From assembly GCF_020283565.1 (NCBI RefSeq), contig NC_060065.1:24416409-24480408 (forward strand): a stretch of DNA of 64,000 bases. The letters are read 5' to 3'. The notes under the pieces are model-generated. The model was given only the letters and a program-made list of their open reading frames with translations, made no database searches and was not told where the DNA came from. Shown here one piece after another: positions 22,201 to 33,751 of this stretch. Both the position numbers and the translations under genes were made by a program. The number at the start of each line of letters is the position of its first letter. The first letter of the stretch is position 1. Source of the DNA: Trifolium pratense (Eukaryota > Streptophyta > Magnoliopsida > Fabales > Fabaceae).

Positions 22201-23653
22201 TCGGTAACTCTTCTATCTTAACTCCTCCTTCGAGTTTCAATGATGCAAACATCATGAACATCTCGGCATGTTCTTTCAACGCTTCCGATACTTCCTTCCC
22301 ACTCATCAAATACAAGTTCTCCTCCGGCTTCGGAAAAACAACGGCCTTCTCACGACAGTTGATATGAATTCGGTTGAAGATTAACCAATTCATACCAAAA
22401 ATCACATCCATACCACTAAGTGGAATACACACTAAATCCATACCAAAGTGCCTACCGAAAATGGTTACGGGGCAGTTACGACATACATGTCGGGTAATCA
22501 CTGAACCATTAGCAGGAGTTTCTATTTCCATCCTACCCATCATATCCGTTAAAGGAATACTAAGACGCTTCGCACAATCCAAAGAAATAAAAGAATGCGT
22601 CGCTCCCGTATCTATAATCGCAATTAAAGGAGTGTCATAGATGAAACACGTACCTCTAATGAGATTGTCCTCAAGGCTAGCATCCTCTCCACTCAAAGCA
22701 AACACCTTGCCCATCACCTTCTTGGGCTTCTTACAAGTCAGACTCTTGTGGCCTTCATCTCCACAGTTGAAACACACCACTTTTGTCCTACACACTTCGG
22801 TCTTGTGGCCCAGCCTTCCACAATTCTTACACCTATCCCCTTTCTTCGGGCAATCATAAGACATATGACCCCGTTCTCCACAGTTGTAACAATTTCCATT
22901 CACCGGCTTCTTACCACCACTTGTATTACCCCTACCGCGGTTATCATAAGGTTTTCCGCGCCCTTGTCCCTTCCCTTTTCGGTCGTTCACAGCCTTGTAG
23001 TAGCTCACCTTAGCTCTACCATCTTCATCACAAATCCTACTTTTGTTCACAAGGGTCGCAAAATCCCTTATCTGCGAAAATCCAATCATATGCTTAATGT
23101 CTGGACGTAGACCACTTTCAAACTTCACGCACTTGTCGTTCTCCGCTTCCATAGTGTTGTAATGCGGACTAAACGCACACAAAGTCTCAAACTTGACGGC
23201 ATAGTCAGCTACCGTCATATTTCCCTGTTTCAACTCCATGAATTCCACCACCTTCTTATTCTTCACATCCACAGGAAAATACTTAACCAAAAATTCTCTT
23301 TTAAACATTGCCCATGGTATAGCCATACCACCGGGTCCTAGCCTCAACTTGGCGTTCTTCCACCACACATTCGCTTCCTCGCGCAACACATATGTCCCAA
23401 GGGTTGTCTTCCCTTCCTCGGAACAATCCATTGCTTCAAAAATTATCTCAAGTTCCTCCAGCCACTTGTGAGCTCCATCCGGGTTGTAACCTCCGGTAAA
23501 TGTTGGCGGTTTCTGCTTCATGAACCTTTCCAACCTCATCTCTACCTCTCTTCCAGGTTGATGATCTCTAACCACAATGTTGGTGAGTGCGGCCAAAGCT
23601 TCCGCAATCTGAGCATTCGTTCTCGCAGCAGCCATGATTCCTGAACGAATCAC
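19271..23653 (-). CDS. Gag-pol polyprotein of Tekay-type chromovirus
   Basis: 1,460 aa; the likely start is the internal Met of [14 protein letters not shown] at 23,635. Order: retrotransposon gag domain (about 45-170, [20 protein letters not shown]); three CCHC knuckles from about 255 ([42 protein letters not shown]); protease [10 protein letters not shown] at about 345; RT with FIDDILIYS at about 668; RNase H with [13 protein letters not shown] near 830; integrase with HHCC finger (HPGVTKMY...CLTCQKSK) near 1040-1085 and the D,D,E residues in [18 protein letters not shown] and [10 protein letters not shown]; a C-terminal chromodomain-like segment ([19 protein letters not shown]...ATWELE) near 1395-1450. 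The chromodomain and long LTRs point to the Tekay/Del lineage. All catalytic residues are present. The stop codon lies in the first bases of the LTR. Confidence 0.97.
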   Translation of the reverse strand: MIRSGIMAAARTNAQIAEALAALTNIVVRDHQPGREVEMRLERFMKQKPPTFTGGYNPDGAHKWLEELEIIFEAMDCSEEGKTTLGTYVLREEANVWWKNAKLRLGPGGMAIPWAMFKREFLVKYFPVDVKNKKVVEFMELKQGNMTVADYAVKFETLCAFSPHYNTMEAENDKCVKFESGLRPDIKHMIGFSQIRDFATLVNKSRICDEDGRAKVSYYKAVNDRKGKGQGRGKPYDNRGRGNTSGGKKPVNGNCYNCGERGHMSYDCPKKGDRCKNCGRLGHKTEVCRTKVVCFNCGDEGHKSLTCKKPKKVMGKVFALSGEDASLEDNLIRGTCFIYDTPLIAIIDTGATHSFISLDCAKRLSIPLTDMMGRMEIETPANGSVITRHVCRNCPVTIFGRHFGMDLVCIPLSGMDVIFGMNWLIFNRIHINCREKAVVFPKPEENLYLMSGKEVSEALKEHAEMFMMFASLKLEGGVKIEELPIVCEFPDVFPDDISDVPPKREVEFSIDLVPGTSPISMAPYRMSASELNELKKQLEELLEKRFVRPSVSPWGAPVLLVKKKDGSMRLCIDYRQLNKVTIKNKYPLPRIDDLMDQLVGACVFSKIDLRSGYHQIRVKTEDIPKTAFRTRYGHYEYSVMPFGVTNAPGVFMEYMNRIFHSFLDRFVVVFIDDILIYSKSEEEHEEHLRIVLQVLKEKKLYAKLSKCEFWMKEVSFLGHIISSGGIAVDPAKVDAVSQWGTPESVSEIRSFLGLAGYYRRFIEGFSKLALPLTKLTRKDQAFVWDGICEKSFQELKRRLTTAPVLILPDAKESFVVYCDASKLGLGGVLMQGGNVVAYASRQLKVHERNYPTHDLELAAVVFALKVWRHYLYGSRFEVFSDHKSLRYLFDQKELNMRQRRWLEFLKDYDFELSYHPGKANVVADALSRKTLHMSSLMVKELELIEEFRDLSLVCEVTSTSVKLGMLRLTNPFLEDIKERQKSDKKLMEKMVLINEGKETNIKIDESGVMRFQGRVCVPDVPELKRMIMEEGHRSGLSIHPGVTKMYQDLRKLFWWPGMKRQISEFVYSCLTCQKSKIEHQKPFGLLQPMFIPEWKWDSIAMDFVGGLPKTKKGHEVIWVVVDRLTKCAHFIAIRKGTLVPKLAEIYVEQIVRLHGIPTSIISDRDPRFTSRFWESLQEALGTKLRLSSAYHPQTDGQSERTIQSLEDLLRACVLEQNVNWDSCLPLVEFTYNNSYHSSIGMAPFEALYGRRCRTPLCWYETGEGAILGPEIVQETTEKIRMIREKMKVSQSRQKSYHDKRRKDIEFQEGDHVFLRVTSTTGVGRALKSRKLTSRFIGPFEILKRVGKVAYRIALPPSLANLHDVFHVSQLRKYVSDPTHVIESDDVQVRDDLTIETVPLRIEGREVKRLRNKEIASVKVVWGGPAGENATWELESKMRDSYPDLFLGNFEGEILLRGVGL
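19276..19292 (-). other. Polypurine tract of the gypsy element
   Basis: Minus strand reads TTAAGGGGGGTAGGAT directly before the 3' LTR, the plus-strand primer site for reverse transcription. Confidence 0.85.
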
Positions 23654-23731
23654 AACTAGACGTTAGAAAGTACTAACAGTGTTCCCTACACATGCTCATA
23701 CAGGGAAAAGAAAAGTCCTAATTGGTTCACA

Positions 23732-23754
23732 CGAACCGACCTGCTCTGATACCA
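23732..23754 (-). other. tRNA-Met primer binding site of the gypsy element
   Basis: Minus strand begins TGGTATCAGAGCAGGTCGG, four bases inside the 5' LTR. Confidence 0.9.
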
Positions 23755-23758
23755 CTAT

Positions 23759-26128
23759 TGTAACACCCTAACCCGTACTACCCTTAAAAACGTAATTTTA
23801 AAAACTTTTTAACAAGTGTAAAGGCAGAGTGCCACGCGGTAATTAAAACACATGCATACACACAGAGCATCATGAAATTTAACATGAAAAGCAACAGCGG
23901 ATTCCAATCAAACCAAGCATGCATATATATACATATATATATACATAAGCCAAATTCATCCCTAAGGATGTCACTTATACAAGAACTAGCATAACAAAAG
24001 GTAACACCGGTATACGATGAAAGCCAAGCGAAAACCCCGACTCGATGTTACATTACCAGAGCATTTACTATTTACAAACTCTAGTCAAAAGCTAGTACTA
24101 AGAGGAGTAATCTATGCTAAGTCTCCTCACCAAAAGGTACTTCAACACCACGCTAGAACAGCAGTCTAAACGTCGGCACAATCCTCAGCCTGAATATCTG
24201 AACCCCCAAAGGTCCAGCAAATAACACAAAGCAGAGAGTTAGAAAAACATAATCGCATATCATACGAGCATAAGAAAAGCCTTACACTTTCGAGCTATCA
24301 TACATATTCTAACTCACGCCAAAACATTGTACTAAACAATTATCAATTAATAAAGTTCAACACAATTCGACCAGATAATGTCACATACCACTTATCAAAT
24401 ATATGCGCATTTACCCTAAGGTATCTAATGCCAATTAATTCACTGTCATGCCATCCCTAGACATAACTAAATGCATGTGGTACCAAGATGTCACACCAAC
24501 GGTGGACCAAGAACAGTTTTATATCATGCTGGATATGTCGGAACTTACCGAACCATCTTATCTCCCTTGGATAAGCCAAAACAGTTTTATATCCTGTTGG
24601 ATAGCAGCTCTGGACTCATGGATTCATCTAATCCGATCCTCGGCTTCATTATGGACACATAATCCATTTTCGTTATTGGAACCCAAGTTTCCAATGTTCA
24701 CATACAATCATGAATGCATGATTACTTTTAAACACATCAAATACATGACGCTATCTAGCTCGAAGCTATTCATTCACTGATGCGGAAACACAATTCCGAC
24801 ATCTAACACATTAGAATAACACAATATCCTATCACTCAATTCATAATTATTCACATGATAATTATCTGCATACTCATTTTTATACACACAAGGTTTCATT
24901 TACACTTATGTCATAAAACATACATCATTCTCTTAATATTGCAAATTAATGTTAAAACATAAACATAGTCACTTGAACTACAAGTCATTGCATACGCGTG
25001 CGAATCATATAACGATTAACAATAAGCATTAACAACATCAACATGTATCAACAAACATGTAAGGATACCCTTAAACCATGTTACAAGTGCCTAATTGCAC
25101 TTAAAACAATTATCAAAAAGTTGCTGTCACAGTGCTGTTCGCTGAGCGAATCCGTAGCGAACCCGTAGCGAACACGTAGCGAACACGTAGCGAACACGTA
25201 GCGAACACGTTCGCTGTAGCGAACAGGTAGCGAACTACATCAGAGGGTTACAGGTACATGGCGAACACGTAGCGAACCCGTAGCGAACTTATTCGCTAAG
25301 CGAATCCGTAGCGAATCCGTAGCGAACTTATTCGCTAAGCGAATCCGTAGCGAATCCGTAGCGAACTACACCAGAAACCTCTGTTCTTGAGTTATCTAAG
25401 GCGGTTTAACCTCAAATCCACTCAAAAATTCATCTAAACATGTTATAAATTCATATAAACAGTCATTTCAAACATATATGGTACTAAGGAACATTAATCA
25501 TCCCTTCCAAACATCCAAATACCTCTAACAATCAAAATCATGGCAATTTCTTGAGTTTTAAGCAACTTTCATAAACTTTCCAAAAATGATCCAAACACAT
25601 ACATATTTTTCATGAGATCAAACTAGTGATTAACACATACAAAGTGATGATGAAGAACATCATACTCACATACACAAGCTTAATCAAAATCTAAAAGAAA
25701 TTGAGTGGGAGAGTTCGGGAACGGAGACATAGACAATCTCCCCTCTCCTTGCCACTCAAGAATCATGAATTCTAATCTCTTACCTTAAGTTTGGTGATGA
25801 TCCAAGCCTTCTCTCTTTCTCGTGAATCCCTAAGCCAAAACCCTAGCTCACTTTGCTCTCTTGTTCTTGCTCACTCAATGAAAAAGAAGTTGTGATACTA
25901 TTCAAGGTTGAAAATGCTACTTATACCAATCCCTAAAGTCATGGACCAAGCCCAAATGGCTTAGGCCCAAAGCCTCTCACGCCCATTAAGCCCATAACCA
26001 AGGTTCTCGCGTCTAATAACTTATGCTCGGCTAAATAATTATTCGCCGCTCACTAAAATAATAAAAGCCAATTAATAAATAAAATAACATTTAATAAAAT
26101 ATACTAATACGAAAAATGGGTCGTTACA
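23759..26128 (-). repeat. Gypsy 5' LTR
   Basis: Matches 16,906-19,275 base for base in every stretch I compared. Promoter-like TATA at about 25,920-25,931. A strong splice-donor-like AAG/GTAAGA lies about 140 nt downstream on the minus strand, near 25,784. The GTAGCGAAC array lies at 25,139-25,373. Confidence 0.95.
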
Positions 26129-27385
26129 TATTTTATGAAATTTTTGGAGGCCTGAAACTATTTTTAGTTAATTAAATGAGATAAAACGGTAATTAAAAAC
26201 TAATGTTTGCTTCTGAAACCATTTTACTGGTAGAATGGTTGCACATAGTTGTATTCTGAAACCATTTTACTGGTAGAATGGTTTCAATGAGTAATTTATT
26301 AATTGTGTTTGCTTCTGAAACCATTTATCTGGTACAATGGTTTCAGAGAGTTGTAATCTGAAACCATTTTGCTGGTAGAATGGTTTCAGTAAGTTGATTA
26401 TTAGTTATTTGCTTCTGAAACCATTTTACTGGTAGAATGGTTGCACATAGTTGTATTCTGAAACCATTTTACTGGTAGAATGGTTTCAATGAGTAATTTA
26501 TTAATTGTGTTTGCTTCTGAAACCATTTATTCGGTACAATGGTTTCAGAGAGTTGTAATCTGAAACCATTTTGCTGGTAGAATGGTTTCAGTAAGTTGAT
26601 TATTAGTTATTTGCTTCTGAAACCATTTAGCTTGTAGAATGGTTTCACATAGTTGTATTCTGAAACCATTTTACTGGTAGAATGGTTTCAGTGAGTAATT
26701 TATTAATTGTGTTTACTTCTGAAACCATTTATCTGGTACAATGGTTTCAGAGAGTTGTAATCTGAAACCATTTTGCTGGTAGAATGGTTTCAGTAAGTTG
26801 ATTATTAGTTATTTGCTTCTGAAACCATTTAGCTTGTAGAATGGTTTCAGAGATTTGTACTCTGAAACCATTTTTCTGGTAGAATGGTTTCAGTGAGTTG
26901 ATGTAAGGTAGTGAAAAATGAGATTAAGGTAGTGAAAAATTGGGTTTTTTTTTCTGTGTCCAAATCAAACGAACCAAGTCTCTATTTGTAGAGAAAAAAA
27001 ATTATGAATTTTGGTATAAAAAATAAAAAATAAAAAATTAATTTACGACGAAATAATCGAGTTTAAAGTATTAAATGGAAAAAAATTAACGCAGCCAATC
27101 ATATGCTGACACGTGGCCTGCCTTTTCAAAAGGCTTTCTCTCTCCGCGTTTGGCCTTCACCCACGCGCGCCTGTCGGCGCGTGTGATGCACGCGCGTGAT
27201 TTTTGTCCAATAATAGCGTGACACGTGTCCTGGGGGGTGGGAAAAGAAGGTGGGGGCGCGTGTACTGTTGGGTAAATTACAAAAATGCCCCTGTTGCTCT
27301 ATTCTTTCAAAAATTAAAAACATGGGTATTTTTGTCCAACTGAAAAGGTGCACCTTGCTAACTTAGACCCAACTGGGTCTAAGTT
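26129..27385. mobile_element. Right arm of the long-TIR DNA transposon, with hairpin array
   Basis: Continues the element interrupted at 16,905 (shared duplication TATTT). It holds the 14-unit hairpin array (26,213-26,891), then the inverted terminal arm to about 27,385. It ends with a small palindrome TGCTAACTTAGACCC / GGGTCTAAGTTAGCA. The arm contains CGCG-rich sequence at 27,145-27,260. The open frame across 27,126-27,353 lies in the terminal repeat and has no coding support. Without the gypsy insert the whole element would be about 1.9 kb. Confidence 0.6.
26213..26891. repeat. Higher-order tandem array of 14 hairpin units (202-bp period)
   Basis: Each unit is a near-perfect inverted repeat, CTGAAACCATT, ~10-nt loop such as TTACTGGTAG, AATGGTTTCAG. 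Four unit types follow in fixed order and the set repeats every 202 bp (starts at 26,213, 26,415, 26,617, 26,819), giving three full periods and two extra units. Confidence 0.93.
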
Positions 27386-27392
27386 AGCAGCC

Positions 27393-27396
<4 letters not shown>

Positions 27397-27426
<30 letters not shown>
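27397..27426. repeat. (TA)n microsatellite
   Basis: About 15 TA repeats directly beyond the right end of the long-TIR element. From here to 27,900 I see only AT-rich sequence with no gene. Confidence 0.9.
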
Positions 27427-27434
<8 letters not shown>

Positions 27435-27904
27435 CATGAGTGTTTATCTCTTAGTGTTACGGCGTGAGTATATTGCTTAGTGTTATAAATCAAATACATT
27501 AATTATACAATAAACTTAAAAATGTGATTTTTGCTTATATAGTGTTACGGATGGATGGAGTATATTGCTAAATGTCCGTTCAAAAAAAGATATATTGCTA
27601 ACATATTGAAAAAAATAAAAAAGAAAGAAATATTGCTAAGCAGGCCTTGCACAATTTGGTCGAGTTAAAGGTGATCAGGGCCGACCTTGCACAAGTGTAG
27701 AATGTGTGCTAAGCAGTGGGGTCTTCATTTTGTTGAGCCTCAAAAAAAGTTGCACTATAGTAGATTTTTTAAAAAATAAAAAATTTGTTTTATAAAAATA
27801 AAAATAGTAAGATTTTAAAATTTTTAATTATGCTCTACATATTTTTTTTTTGAATAGGTGTGTTCTACGTATATTACAAACAAAGAGTTAATGACTTAGT
27901 TTTG

Positions 27905-28591
27905 ATATCAACTGAGGGAAGATGGTTCGCTGCGTTGGAGCGGTGACGAAGGTGATAAAAGGATCGGACGATGCGACTTTAGCTGAACCTATGGGATTAC
28001 TCAAAGCTTTGAACTGGGTTAAAACTCTCCATCTCACGAGGGTTGTTATCGAAATGGACGCGGCGGTGATTGTGCAAGCGATACACATGAATTCGTTTCC
28101 CAGAACACGTTGGGGTCAATTGGCAAAGATGTGTGCTAGGGATTTTGAAAATGATAGTCAACTCTCTCTCAATTGGGTTTGTAGAAAGGGAAATAGTATG
28201 ATGTTTTCTCTCCCCACCCCCCGTGATTCTTTTATACCCCCTAATATTCCGATTTTGCCCTTGCAAAAAACTTCGGTTCGCAGAAACCGAATTTTTTCTA
28301 GTACAAATTCAGAGTAAATTTCGGTTTTCAAGGCAAAAAAAACTTCGGTTTCTATAAACCGAAATTTTTTACAAGGGTAAAATTGAAAATTCAGGGGGTA
28401 TAAAAGAATCACGGGGGGTGGGGAGAGAAAACATCAAATAGTATAGCTCATGAGTTGGCAAGATGGGCCTTCTCTGAACCCAATATGTATTGGACCGAAA
28501 ATTTCCCTTTTTGTATCCTTCACCATATCCAAAAAAATATGGGATTTGAAACCTAATTTTGCCTAACAAAATTAGTTTTGTTTCAAAAAAA
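27905..28591 (+). pseudogene. LINE (L1-type) 3' end with RNase H-like domain, interrupted by a MITE
   Basis: Reading from about 27,922, the frame carries an RVT_3/RNase H-like domain: acidic residues in ATLAEPMGLLKAL and VVIEMDAAVIVQAI, then LNWVCRKGNS. A 238-bp MITE separates this from AHELARWAFSEPN and the C-terminus ending near 28,555. A short 3' tail ends in TTTGTTTC plus an A10 run (28,580-28,591), as in L1-type LINEs. The upstream part of ORF2 is missing and the frame changes near 27,920, so this is a 5'-truncated dead copy. A domesticated RNase H-like gene is a less likely alternative. Confidence 0.7.
28199..28436. mobile_element. 238-bp MITE with TGATGTTTTCTC ends
   Basis: Inverted ends of ~40 bp: TGATGTTTTCTCTCCCCACC, then CCCCGTGATTCTTTTATACC, matched at 28,396-28,436. 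Flanked by a 7-bp duplication AATAGTA (28,192-28,198 and 28,437-28,443). A second inverted pair (TTCGGTT/AACCGAA) lies inside. Removing it with one duplication copy restores the reading frame of the LINE domain, so it inserted after that sequence was already in place. Confidence 0.9.
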
Positions 28592-28859
28592 AAATTGAGA
28601 ATGATCATTTAAAAAATATATAATATGAAGATTATTGTTTGTTTGCCTTTCATTTAAGTGCAATTAGCTTACATATAAATCATTAATTATTTTGATATTA
28701 AAAAAAAATGAAGATTTGTCAACAAATTTGCTTCAAAAACTGCTAGAATGAAGAAAAAAAAGTAGTTAGAGGATATTTTGTTGTTATTGATCAAAATAAG
28801 AATATTCTTTTTATGCCGGCAAACTTTTTCCTATTAAATATGCCTTGAAGAGGACTTAG

Positions 28860-29545
28860 AACATGAAACCATAAGCTCACCGCCCGGATCCCACGAGTGA
28901 ATAGAAAGTTGGATCTACATTGTATCTCACCTGAATCGCCCCATCTATCCCCTGAACGTGATAAGCAAGAAATATTGTTCTATTGGATTTGATTCATATC
29001 CAAATATTGGGAAGTGTTCACATATGTAAACACAAGGTTAATACATAGGGTGAGCTGCCCTAGAGAGTTCTAGAGTACTCAAGAAAATGACTATTACAAT
29101 ACACTATTTTTGACCTAGAATGAATCCACCCTCTTTTCCTCCTAAGTGTCTCCGTTTATAGTCCAACATTCCTTAACCTAATGGCCCTTTTCTTGGGTTG
29201 AGGTGTCCAGGCCCAATAAGTATGACATTGAGATCCATAAGCAGCTCGTCCGTACACGACGCGTGGAGTTAGAGCACACGTGTCTCACGTCACTTCATTT
29301 GTGTTGGAGGTGGAATACACATAGCTCACGTCACTCGTCCGTGCAGATCACGTGAAGGTGGAATATGCGAAGGTGGAGCTCTTAATATATTTAGCTAGGC
29401 CTGTAGGAGTGGAACTCATTATGTGGTTGAGCTAGGCCTGTAGAAGTGAACCTCAAGACATGATTGAGCTAGGCTCGTAGGAGTGGAGCTCATGGTGACC
29501 TGACTGATCAAACTATAATATTATTTCATGATATGGTCTCCGGGT
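28860..29545 (-). repeat. Probable solo-LTR-like repeat with 37-bp tandem units
   Basis: Non-coding block with ACGT-rich motifs (ACACGTGTCTCACGTCAC near 29,277) and three tandem ~37-bp units around GAGCTAGGCCTGTAGGAGTG at 29,364-29,497. A TATA-like GGACTATAAACGG on the minus strand near 29,152-29,164 suggests an LTR. I could not define its ends. From 29,546 to 30,890 I see no supported gene. Confidence 0.4.
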
Positions 29546-31071
29546 CTCCATATCACTCTAGGAAGTCATCTGTGGTGTCCAAATAATGAAATTCTTATGT
29601 ATTTGCATGTGATTTTCTACTTAAACTGTAGTTAAATATTTGTGGAAGTTAACAAAATTATTGAAATCACACTTATATTCCCAAATTTTCTCGGGATTAA
29701 AGGCTTCGTCATCGATTAAGCATTTTAACATGATGATTGACATATGCACAATTTTGTGCAAAGCTCTGCATGTTTGCTCTCCAATTAAGTCGGCCATATG
29801 TCCAATTGATACAAAGAGGATCATTTGATCAATTGTCCGGGCATTGTCTGCTACATCAATGTTACTCTAAAAGGTTTGGCAGGTTTCCTTCTGCATTCTA
29901 TAATTTTGATTAGCATGCACTTCAATGGATATTACTTCGTTGGGACAAATTTTGTTCCTTGAGTGCTTTTCTATTTTCTCTTTCTGTTCCAATATTTATA
30001 CATTGTAAGGTAAGAATGTTTTGCACAACAAAAATATAAAATATTGTGGACCATATAAATGAGGTTTGAATTGTGTGAAGAAGGAGCATTTCGATAGAGG
30101 CTACAAAATAAGATAAAATTTTGGTATGAATATGATTCTGTGTCCAATTTCATGGTGTTTGCAGAATAAGTAGATCTTCATAAAGTTTGCTCACATTTTG
30201 TGTTTGCAGATCAATCTATGTATGTGATTCATCACTCATAAACGAAGCACCCGCGTTCGAGGAGTTTTCAGGCGATGCAACGATGATGGTTCTGCAACAA
30301 CTCTGGTGGTGATGCATCAACGGCCTTGGGTTCAGTTTTTATGTGCGAAGGGGAAACACAAAATTGGGGAAAATGTGTGTGGACTAAGAAATTAGAATGG
30401 GAGTAAAAAAACATGCAATCAAATTTGCAAATTTTTTTTTTGACACATCAAATTTGCAAAATTTAAAGGGCTAAAAATGCAATTAAACCTAATTTTTATG
30501 TGTGAAGTACTTCAAATTTACAATTTATATAGTTTTTTTCTAAACTAAAAACATCATAATATAACACTTGAATGTGCTAAAGCCTTAGTTTGAGAATGTG
30601 AACAGTTTAAGTACAATGTTGTTTTCACCATGACAGTTAAAAACTCCATTCTGTAGCTTACCTCACTGAAATTTATTCTGCGATTCCACCAACTGCACCC
30701 GAGTTCTAAACAGGCCATAAGGATGTATGCACATCTTAGCATTGTCAAGTAGACTTTTAAGGATGCATTGTCAAATACATCTCTGCAATGCATTATTCTG
30801 CTTGCATATTGACATTACCATAGCTAGTTCAAAAAAGGCAAATACAAAATAACATAACAGGTATTTTTAAGCCTAAATGTTAACACAGACAAATTTTCTT
30901 TATTCAACAAATATCAATAAACATTGCAACATGTAACTCTACATGTAACATAGTACTCACTCATACATACCAATACAATTTATTTATGAAATATAAAATA
31001 TAAAAATATGTTACTTTCAAGCATAGGAAATGAAAAAACAGAACTCAATAAACTAGGTGTATGCAGCAACA

Positions 31072-33658
31072 TTATGCAGCTTCTTTGAGTTTCTTTGTGA
31101 TGGTGGCAATATACATCCCTTGATGAAATGCTTGGTCCAACTCAAGCTTAGTTGGCTGTCTTGATCCATCACCAGCATATGTTCCTGAACCATATGGACT
31201 TCCACCTTTCACTTCTTCCATCTCAAACATTCCAGCACCAAATGTATAACCAATTGGAACAAATAACATTCCATGATGAACCAGTTGAGTTATTGCAGTG
31301 AGCCTGTCATAGATTAAATTCACAATATTTCATCATAAATAGTTCATTCATCTTAGAAATTAATTAAAAGATTTAGATTCGAATGCACTCAGGATCTAGA
31401 CCGTCAAATCAAAATTGGACGGTTAAATTTTTAAAGTTGCAATGTGACTAGTTTTACTTTTGACTAGAAGGTACAAATTATCTAACCGTGTCAAATGTGT
31501 GATTAAGATTGTTCGAGTGAAGGTTTTTGATTGCATGAGTCGTAAGATTTATGGTCATCTGATTAAAATTAGACTGTCCAAAATTTGAAATCTGGAGCAG
31601 TTGATCTTAACTGAACGATCATCACTTATCGTATAGTAATTTCAGGAATGCAAGCAATTTTGACTGCATGCAATCTAGATTTCGAGAAAAGACACTTACG
31701 CCGTAGTTTCTTGTCCACCCCCTTGGGAACTGGTGCTATAGAAGATTCCAGCTGGCTTGCCTGCAAGCTGTTGAGTTTTCCATAGACCTCCAGTTGCATC
31801 TAGAAATGCTTTGAACTGAGCAGCCATCATTCCAAATCTTGTTGGGAATCCAAAGACAAAACCATCACCCTCAGATAGTTCATTGGGGGTTATGATTGGT
31901 ATATCACTCTTGGGTGGTGCTCTCATCTTTCCAAGCACCTCTTCTGGCAATAATTCAGGTACCTGCTCATATACAGTATATGTTCAACAAAGCAAATTTT
32001 AAGAACTTATAACACCCTTTCTCATAATTAGCATAATTGAATTTGAATTTAATACAAGTAGAGTTCAATGGTTTATGTCACGCAATCGTGTGATAAGACG
32101 GTGCAAAAGAGTCCTCGTGAGCTTAGCTCAGTTGGTAGGGACATGACATTATATGTTCAGGAACCAGGGTTCGAATCTCGGACCACTTATTCACCTTTAA
32201 GGTTGAATTTCTACCCACCAGACAACTTAACAAAAAAAAGGTTCAAACCCTGATAACTTGTGTGTTTACCCACCGGAGCAGATTTGGACTCGAACCCATG
32301 ACACCTAATTTTCCATTCAATTCCCAACTTATAAACTTAAATGACTTATTTGTTATGTAAAAACCTTAAAGATCTAACTATTACGGTCACAAAATTTAAA
32401 TGACTCCCGATTGCATTTGAACTATTAAAAACTACTATACATGAAAGGACATTGTTGTATAAATATACATGCCTGCCATAGTTTTGCCTCTACACCTTCA
32501 ACAGAATCTGCCCCCTTCTTTATTTCTTCCGCTAGTCTCTCTACATGTCCATACATTGAATAGTACCTGCCAAAATAATTTACAACATTTATATCGAAAT
32601 TGTTATAGGAAGCATAAATTGATTTGTGTTTGTCTATGTAATAGTGACTTTTTAAAATCTTCTCTCTCATTTACAACCATCATTAAAATAAACTTCTTAA
32701 ATAAATCATTAAAATATATTTGGGCACACATAAAAATGAAGGTGACAACAAATAGTGTTAAATATGCTTGAATCTCAACTCCAAAACTAGCTTAAAGGGT
32801 GAGGTTGTCCTCATATATTTATACATTGAGCATTGCTATTTGTCACGAATGAATTTCTCCCGAATTCTTCACGAAACGCTTTGAACAATTATTATATATT
32901 TTTCTTTATTTAATTTTTAAATTAAAATATTATAACCACTTGCTATCTATCACTCGTGTTGTCCACTATGCTCTGCTTTTCCATCACCGATTCACCGACT
33001 CTGTTTTCTTTTTCATTCTACAAATGGAAGTGAGGGTGATGATTCTGATGGAACTTGAGACCATACATATATAGTGATCTCAGGTTCCTAATGGTGAGAG
33101 AGTACCGAAAAAATAAGATAGTGAAGATGAAAAAAGCTTGAAGGAAAAAACGACAGAAATACTTGCACACAACTAAATCCTTAATGTCTCAATTTAGCTT
33201 CCAGAAATGTACAGAGGTATGAACTATGAAGAGAACCGGTTGTGATCGAGTACGCTTTTGTCAGCAAAGATAGTTGCCATGGAAGTTTTGGAAGAAGAAA
33301 ACAGAAATAAATTGGAGAGTTATTTTGTTGAATAATTGGGGAGAGATAGAGTCATAAGCAAAACATCACAATTTTTATTAAAAAAAGAAAAGAAAAGAAA
33401 AGTAAAGTAAAACATGCAAGTGGGCGTGCCACGTCATTCGGGAGCCGCTCGTGATACAACTTTTCGGGATGTTAAGCATTTCCCTTATACATTTCACATC
33501 CCGAAAACTAAGTAATGTGAGACTTCAAACAATCTCCAACAACACATCAACACATTCAACAATTAGTAGTACAATGTAAGATAAAGAAATATTAAGAAAA
33601 GAAATTAATATTGACGAAGATTAAAAATTGCATACACAATATAAACTTTGACGGCCAT
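31072..33658 (-). CDS. FQR1: NAD(P)H:quinone oxidoreductase, FQR1/WrbA-type flavodoxin-like
   Basis: Four exons: 33,636-33,658, 32,473-32,566, 31,700-31,962, 31,072-31,303, giving 203 aa, the usual length of the family. It begins [11 protein letters not shown]-binding signatures are [14 protein letters not shown] (phosphate loop), [20 protein letters not shown] and [12 protein letters not shown], then [16 protein letters not shown] near the C-terminus. The enzyme family passes two electrons from NAD(P)H to quinones, avoiding semiquinone radicals; the Arabidopsis homologue is auxin-induced and cytosolic or membrane-associated. No signal peptide is seen. Exon 1 codes for only 7.7 codons and was found by the conserved start and splice sites. 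Intron 2 has a GC donor (CAG/GCATGT). Intron 2 also carries a SINE on the opposite strand. All exons join in frame, so the gene looks functional. Confidence 0.95.
32117..32238 (+). mobile_element. tRNA-derived SINE in FQR1 intron 2
   Basis: Pol III A box TTAGCTCAGTTGG (about 32,121-32,134) and B box GGTTCGAATC (32,168-32,177), followed by an unrelated body and A-rich tail (AACAAAAAAAAGG). This head is typical of legume SINEs. It lies antisense to the host gene. Confidence 0.85.
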
Positions 33659-33743
33659 TGATGATCTTCTAGTATGTCTTTCTTTCTATGCTTAATAATG
33701 AATAGTTGGGTTGATGAATGCATAATAGCGAAAGAGCAAGCCA

Positions 33744-33751
33744 TATTTATA
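33744..33751 (-). promoter_or_regulatory. TATA box of the FQR1-like gene
   Basis: TATAAATA on the minus strand about 90 nt upstream of the ATG, giving an expected 5' UTR of roughly 55-60 nt. Confidence 0.6.

Larger units (their letters stand above)
16906..26128 (-). mobile_element. Complete Ty3/gypsy chromovirus (Tekay-type), 9,223 bp
   Basis: Complete element on the minus strand: two 2,370-bp LTRs beginning TGTAACACCC and ending GTCGTTACA, a tRNA-Met primer site, one long gag-pol ORF, and a polypurine tract. It is flanked by a perfect 5-bp duplication TATTT (16,901-16,905 and 26,129-26,133). The LTRs have the same length and looked identical wherever I compared them. An intact ORF and matching LTRs indicate a very recent insertion that may still be able to move. 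Confidence 0.97.

Noticed and set aside
26213..26891. CRISPR-like array
   Set aside because: Plant DNA; the units are contiguous hairpins in a 202-bp higher-order repeat with no unique spacers or cas genes.
27126..27353. 75-aa gene
   Set aside because: Falls wholly in the terminal inverted arm of a DNA transposon; no recognisable domain.
29621..29828. Overlapping ORFs on both strands
   Set aside because: No domain, no splice context and both strands equally open; chance is likely.
32117..32190. tRNA gene
   Set aside because: A and B boxes are present but there is no acceptor stem or cloverleaf; the A-rich tail and body identify a SINE.
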